Part shown: positions 6,604 to 9,337 of the stretch, one piece after another
Layout of the letters: each line of letters opens with the position of its first letter
How positions within the stretch are numbered: the stretch's first letter is position 1
Assembly (NCBI GenBank): GCA_002381155.1
Contig: DFQX01000064.1
Span: 1 to 9,337, forward strand
DNA length: 9,337 nt
Direction: 5' to 3'
From: Flavobacteriaceae bacterium UBA3478
GTDB lineage: Bacteria > Bacteroidota > Bacteroidia > Flavobacteriales > Flavobacteriaceae
Translations under genes and position numbers: made by a program
Notes under the pieces: generated by a model
What the model was told of the DNA's origin: nothing
Seen by the model: only the letters and a program-made list of their open reading frames with translations
Databases searched by the model: none

Positions 6604-7350
6604 TTATAAAACTTTTGCTTCTTTGTGGAGTAATTCGATTAATTGATCAATATTCGCTTCGTCTATGAGAGTGACTTCACTTTTTGAAGCGGGTTTTTCG
6701 AAGGACAAATCTTCGGTTAACGCTTCGAGATTGGATGGTGTAATTACCTCAAGAGGCTTGGTTCTAGCAGACATAATTCCTCTCATGTTAGGTATTTTCA
6801 GGTCACTTTCTTCCACGAGCCCTTTCTGAGCACCGATAACTAGTGGCAGACTCGTTTCTAAAGTTTCAGATCCGCCATCGATTTCTCTAGTGGCAGTGGC
6901 TTTATCCCCGTCAATGGTTAGTCCTGTACAAGTATTAATAAATGAGTAACCACAATGGCTGGCAATTAGGCCGGGTACCATGTTGCCGTTGTAGTCGATC
7001 GACTCTCTTCCGCAAATCACTAGATCGTAATTTTCTTTTTTAATCGGTTCACTAAGAGCCTGAGCCACTAAAAAACCGTCAGTCGGATGGGTGTCTATCC
7101 GAAATGCCTTGTCTGCACCGATAGCTAAGGCTTTCCTCATGATCGGCTCGACGCTAGTTTCACCCACGGTGGCGATATGTACTTCTGCACCTTGTTGTTC
7201 TTTGAACCATACAGCGCGAGTCAGTCCAAACTCGTCGTTAGGGTTAATTACAAATTGAACCCCGCCAGTATCTAATGACTTATGATCTGCGGTAAAGTTA
7301 ATTTTCGAGGTAGTGTCGGGAACAGCACTAATGCAAACGAGAATTTTCAT
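6604..7350 (-). CDS. etfB: Electron transfer flavoprotein, beta subunit
   Basis: EtfB is the nucleotide-binding partner of EtfA and carries the surface that docks dehydrogenases. Its 248 residues match the normal length. It opens MKILVCISAVPDTTSKI, has VINPNDEFGLTRAVWFK (34-50) and IGADKAFRID (77-86), and shows the family signature REIDGGSETLETSLPLVIGA (155-174). The loop that contacts AMP or the second FAD in other ETFs (115-127) reads RESIDYNGNMVPG. It differs from both the mammalian form (IDDDCNQTG) and the form I know from bifurcating ETFs (IDGDTAQVGP). It is the first gene of a leftward operon; a TAnnTTTG box lies 17 bases upstream of the ATG, giving a very short leader. Subunit identity is secure, but the nucleotide bound is uncertain. 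Confidence 0.95.
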   Translation of the reverse strand: MKILVCISAVPDTTSKINFTADHKSLDTGGVQFVINPNDEFGLTRAVWFKEQQGAEVHIATVGETSVEPIMRKALAIGADKAFRIDTHPTDGFLVAQALSEPIKKENYDLVICGRESIDYNGNMVPGLIASHCGYSFINTCTGLTIDGDKATATREIDGGSETLETSLPLVIGAQKGLVEESDLKIPNMRGIMSARTKPLEVITPSNLEALTEDLSFEKPASKSEVTLIDEANIDQLIELLHKEAKVL

Positions 7351-7367
7351 AAAATCGTGACTTTCTT

Positions 7368-7375
7368 CAAAGATA
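7368..7375 (-). promoter_or_regulatory. -7 element of the etfB operon promoter (TATCTTTG)
   Basis: On the minus strand this reads TATCTTTG, an exact match to the Bacteroidota -7 consensus TAnnTTTG. Transcription should begin near 7361, about ten bases before the etfB ATG, so the leader is very short. No TTG stands at the -33 position. The perfect palindrome at 7395-7406 occupies that place instead. Confidence 0.55.
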
Positions 7376-7394
7376 CTTAAAACTTAAAAAATAC

Positions 7395-7406
7395 TATGCA
7401 TGCATA
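7395..7406. promoter_or_regulatory. Perfect 12-bp palindrome in divergent control region, candidate operator
   Basis: TATGCATGCATA is its own reverse complement over all 12 bases. It lies between the two divergent -7 elements, over the expected -33 site of the etfB promoter. A second, imperfect inverted repeat (GCTT-TATT-AAGC, 7430-7441) lies over the expected -33 site of the pdhB promoter. Regulator binding is inference; alternating ATGC can also arise by chance in AT-rich spacers. Confidence 0.35.
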
Positions 7407-7452
7407 ATAAATTTATTACACATTTCTAAGCTTTATTAAGCGTGAAAAGTTT

Positions 7453-7460
7453 TAAATTTG
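7453..7460 (+). promoter_or_regulatory. -7 element of the pdhB promoter (TAAATTTG)
   Basis: TAAATTTG matches the Bacteroidota -7 consensus TAnnTTTG exactly and lies 23 bases upstream of the pdhB ATG, giving a leader of roughly 18 bases. There is no good TTG at -33. No Shine-Dalgarno sequence is present before the ATG, as is usual in this phylum. Confidence 0.6.
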
Positions 7461-7483
7461 CGCCTCAAGAACAAACGTAGTCT

Positions 7484-8464
7484 ATGAAAACGATTCAATT
7501 TAGAGAGGCGATTGCCGAAGCGATGTCAGAAGAGATGCGTCGTGATGAAAGTATCTATTTGATGGGTGAAGAGGTAGCCGAGTACAATGGTGCCTACAAA
7601 GCCTCTAAAGGAATGCTAGATGAATTTGGGCCAAAGCGAGTGATCGATACTCCAATCTCTGAAATGGGGTTTGCAGGTATCGGAGTAGGTTCTGCGATGA
7701 ACGGTAACCGTCCGATCATTGAGTTTATGACTTTTAACTTCTCACTTGTAGGTATTGATCAGATCATCAACAATGCCGCGAAGATGCGTCAGATGTCTGG
7801 TGGGCAGTTTAATATTCCTATTGTTTTTAGAGGGCCTACCGCTTCTGCCGGTCAGTTAGCTGCGACTCACTCTCAGGCTTTTGAGAGCTGGTATGCCAAC
7901 TGTCCAGGCCTGAAGGTAGTGGTTCCTTCAAACCCTGCCGATGCAAAAGGACTTCTTAAGTCTGCAATCCGTGATGAAGATCCTGTGATTTTCATGGAGT
8001 CTGAGCAGATGTACGGTGATAAAGGTGAGGTGCCAGAAGGTGAGTACCTTATTCCACTAGGTGTAGCTGATGTGAAGAGAGAAGGGACTGACGTGACTGT
8101 GGTTTCTTTTGGTAAAATTATCAAAGAGGCATATAAGGCTGCAGACCGCCTTGCTGAACAAGGGATTTCGGTTGAAATTATCGATCTTAGAACTATCCGT
8201 CCGATGGATCATGCGACGATCATCAACTCGGTTAAAAAGACGAATCGTCTAGTGATCCTAGAAGAGGCTTGGCCTTTTGGAAATATTGCAACTGAAATTA
8301 TCTACCAGGTTCAAGATCAAGCTTTCGATTATCTTGATGCACCGGTTGTGAAACTAAACACTGCTGATACACCAGCTCCTTATTCTCCTGTTCTATTAAA
8401 AGAATGGTTGCCGAATGAAGACGATGTAGTTAAGGCTGTAAAAAAGGTTCTTTACCGAAAGTAA
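7484..8464 (+). CDS. pdhB: Pyruvate dehydrogenase E1 component, beta subunit
   Basis: This is the beta chain of the thiamine-diphosphate-dependent alpha2beta2 E1, which decarboxylates pyruvate and acetylates the E2 lipoyl arm to feed acetyl-CoA synthesis. The 326 residues are the full family length. Key segments are GEEVAEYNGAYKASKGM (28-44), Glu60 in DTPISEMGFAGIG (the residue that activates the cofactor), FMTFNF (81-86), His129 in AATHSQ (the conserved active-site His) and EDPVIFMESEQMYG in the middle. The C-terminal transketolase domain has VSFGKI, IDLRTIRPMD and LEEAWPFGNIATEI. GEEVAEYNGAYK points to pyruvate rather than branched-chain oxo acids. The alpha subunit, E2 and E3 are not adjacent, so this gene is encoded alone between the ETF operon and hppA. 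It is closed by a terminator. Confidence 0.94.
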   Translation: MKTIQFREAIAEAMSEEMRRDESIYLMGEEVAEYNGAYKASKGMLDEFGPKRVIDTPISEMGFAGIGVGSAMNGNRPIIEFMTFNFSLVGIDQIINNAAKMRQMSGGQFNIPIVFRGPTASAGQLAATHSQAFESWYANCPGLKVVVPSNPADAKGLLKSAIRDEDPVIFMESEQMYGDKGEVPEGEYLIPLGVADVKREGTDVTVVSFGKIIKEAYKAADRLAEQGISVEIIDLRTIRPMDHATIINSVKKTNRLVILEEAWPFGNIATEIIYQVQDQAFDYLDAPVVKLNTADTPAPYSPVLLKEWLPNEDDVVKAVKKVLYRK

Positions 8465-8483
8465 TCGAACCTTCAAATAAATT

Positions 8484-8524
8484 AACCCGCTTCTTGTCTT
8501 GTGTGACTAGGTAGCGGGTTTTTT
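8484..8524 (+). terminator. Intrinsic terminator after pdhB
   Basis: AACCCGCT (8484-8491) pairs perfectly with AGCGGGTT (8513-8520), followed by T through 8524. The loop is long (21 bases), which weakens it somewhat. The GC core, T tract and location 20 bases after the pdhB stop still make termination likely. Confidence 0.8.
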
Positions 8525-8582
8525 AATGCCCAGAATTGTCGATTCATTAACATTTGGTTCGAATCATATAGTGAGTTTTTAC

Positions 8583-8590
8583 TACTTTTG
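8583..8590 (+). promoter_or_regulatory. -7 element of the hppA promoter (TACTTTTG)
   Basis: TACTTTTG matches TAnnTTTG exactly, 39 bases before the hppA ATG. A TTTG at 8553-8556 is 26 bases upstream, longer than the usual spacing, so the -33 box is doubtful. The AT-rich leader between 8600 and 8629 has no Shine-Dalgarno sequence. Confidence 0.5.
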
Positions 8591-8629
8591 CCCGCATTAA
8601 CCAATACTACTTAATTAATCATAATTAAT

Positions 8630-9337
8630 ATGGAGGCATTAATACCTTATTTATGGGCTTTCGGAATCGTGGGCCTTATCTATGTGTTTGTTAAAAACGC
8701 CTGGGTTTCGAAACAAGAAGTAGGAGATGAGAAAATGGCACGAATTGCCAAAAATATTGCCGACGGTGCAATGTCATTCCTAAAAGCTGAGTACAAAATT
8801 TTATCTGTTTTTGTTGCTGCTGTCGCAGTTCTTCTCTTTTTCAAAGGACAGAATGAAGCAGGTTCAAACGGCCTAGTTGCAGTATCATTCATTGTTGGTG
8901 CAATTTGTTCTGCATTAGCTGGATTCATTGGGATGCGTGTTGCGACTAAAGCTAACGTTAGAACCACTAACGCTGCTCGTACATCACTTCCTAAAGCGCT
9001 TGAAGTTGCATTTGCCGGAGGTTCTGTAATGGGACTTGGTGTTGTTGGTTTAGGTGTGGCTGGTTTAGGAATTCTATTCACAGTATACAGTGCGCAAGGG
9101 TGGGGAATCGATGAGGTACTTAACGTACTTTCAGGCTTCTCTTTAGGAGCTTCTTCTATCGCATTATTCGCTCGTGTGGGTGGTGGTATATATACGAAAG
9201 CTGCTGATGTTGGAGCTGACCTTGTAGGTAAAGTTGAAGCAGGTATTCCTGAAGATCACCCTCTTAACCCTGCTACAATTGCGGATAACGTAGGTGATAA
9301 CGTAGGAGATGTTGCGGGTATGGGAGCTGACCTTTTT
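8630..9337 (+). CDS. hppA: Membrane-bound ion-translocating pyrophosphatase, N-terminal part (partial)
   Basis: The first 236 codons of a membrane pyrophosphatase, which couples PPi hydrolysis to H+ and/or Na+ pumping across the inner membrane; the full family length is roughly 700 or more residues. The ATG at 8630 opens MEALIPYLWAFGIVGLIYVF, the first membrane helix. Further hydrophobic spans lie at about 57-71, 82-103, 128-152 and 165-182. Residues 105-122 (ATKANVRTTNAARTSLPK) are a conserved loop. The catalytic DVGADLVGKVE (193-203), which binds Mg-PPi, is intact and is followed by HPLNPATIADNVGDNVGD (210-227) and GMGADLF at the edge. It has its own promoter-like box and a terminator upstream, so it is probably transcribed alone or as a first gene. 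The ion specificity cannot be settled because the diagnostic residues lie to the right. Confidence 0.95.
   Translation, partial: MEALIPYLWAFGIVGLIYVFVKNAWVSKQEVGDEKMARIAKNIADGAMSFLKAEYKILSVFVAAVAVLLFFKGQNEAGSNGLVAVSFIVGAICSALAGFIGMRVATKANVRTTNAARTSLPKALEVAFAGGSVMGLGVVGLGVAGLGILFTVYSAQGWGIDEVLNVLSGFSLGASSIALFARVGGGIYTKAADVGADLVGKVEAGIPEDHPLNPATIADNVGDNVGDVAGMGADLF

Noticed and set aside
8526..8600. 24-codon ORF (MPRIVDSLTF...) between the pdhB terminator and hppA, a possible leader peptide
   Set aside because: The likely hppA -7 box (8583-8590) lies inside it, so the hppA transcript would not contain its start. It has no ribosome-binding signal and no recognisable sequence.
8614..8629. ATTAAT-CATA-ATTAAT repeat directly before the hppA start
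   Set aside because: Purely A/T, six-base arms and self-complementary units in an AT-rich leader; likely chance and too weak to fold stably.
8680..9081. 133-codon antisense ORF inside hppA
   Set aside because: Its Ala/Thr/Pro-rich composition is the shadow of the hppA reading frame, which is conserved and certain.
9281..9316. Direct repeat GATAACGTAGG in hppA
   Set aside because: It encodes the DNVGDNVGD motif that is universal in membrane pyrophosphatases; the repeat comes from protein conservation.

Overview
The window looks like an ordinary chromosomal stretch from a moderately AT-rich member of the Bacteroidota, most likely the order Flavobacteriales. The evidence is the gene content and order (bamA, then two ompH/Skp-like genes, then murI), E1-beta of pyruvate dehydrogenase encoded apart from its partners, a thymidylate synthase with the insert I associate with Bacteroidota, weak or absent Shine-Dalgarno sequences, and several exact matches to the Bacteroidota -7 promoter element TAnnTTTG. 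No mobile element, CRISPR array, tRNA, rRNA or phage gene is visible, and I see no wholly new system.

Layout from left to right. Positions 1-1496 (+) form an envelope-biogenesis operon: the last 63 codons of bamA, then two periplasmic OmpH/Skp-family chaperones. The first has a long charged C-terminal tail and the second is compact. A strong intrinsic terminator (1527-1551) closes this unit and runs directly into the start codon of murI (1552-2340, +), glutamate racemase. murI converges on folA, and the two stop codons overlap by four bases.

Positions 2337-7350 (-) hold six tightly packed genes that read leftwards, probably as one operon: etfB, etfA, a bifunctional-nuclease/UVR protein, a concentrative nucleoside transporter, thyA and folA. 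The gaps are 3, 22, 3 and 28 bases, then a 1-base overlap. The operon joins electron transfer from acyl-CoA oxidation (ETF) with nucleoside uptake and the dTMP/tetrahydrofolate cycle. ThyA makes dihydrofolate and FolA reduces it.

Positions 7351-7483 are a divergent control region between etfB (-) and the pyruvate dehydrogenase E1-beta gene (7484-8464, +). Each direction has an exact TAnnTTTG, and a perfect 12-bp palindrome lies between them. The E1-beta gene ends in a hairpin terminator (8484-8524). After a 105-base gap with its own TAnnTTTG, hppA (membrane pyrophosphatase) begins at 8630 and runs off the right edge after 236 codons.

The points most worth a second look are the shared control region of the ETF operon and the pyruvate dehydrogenase gene, unusual cofactor-site residues in both ETF subunits, and the terminator that abuts murI.
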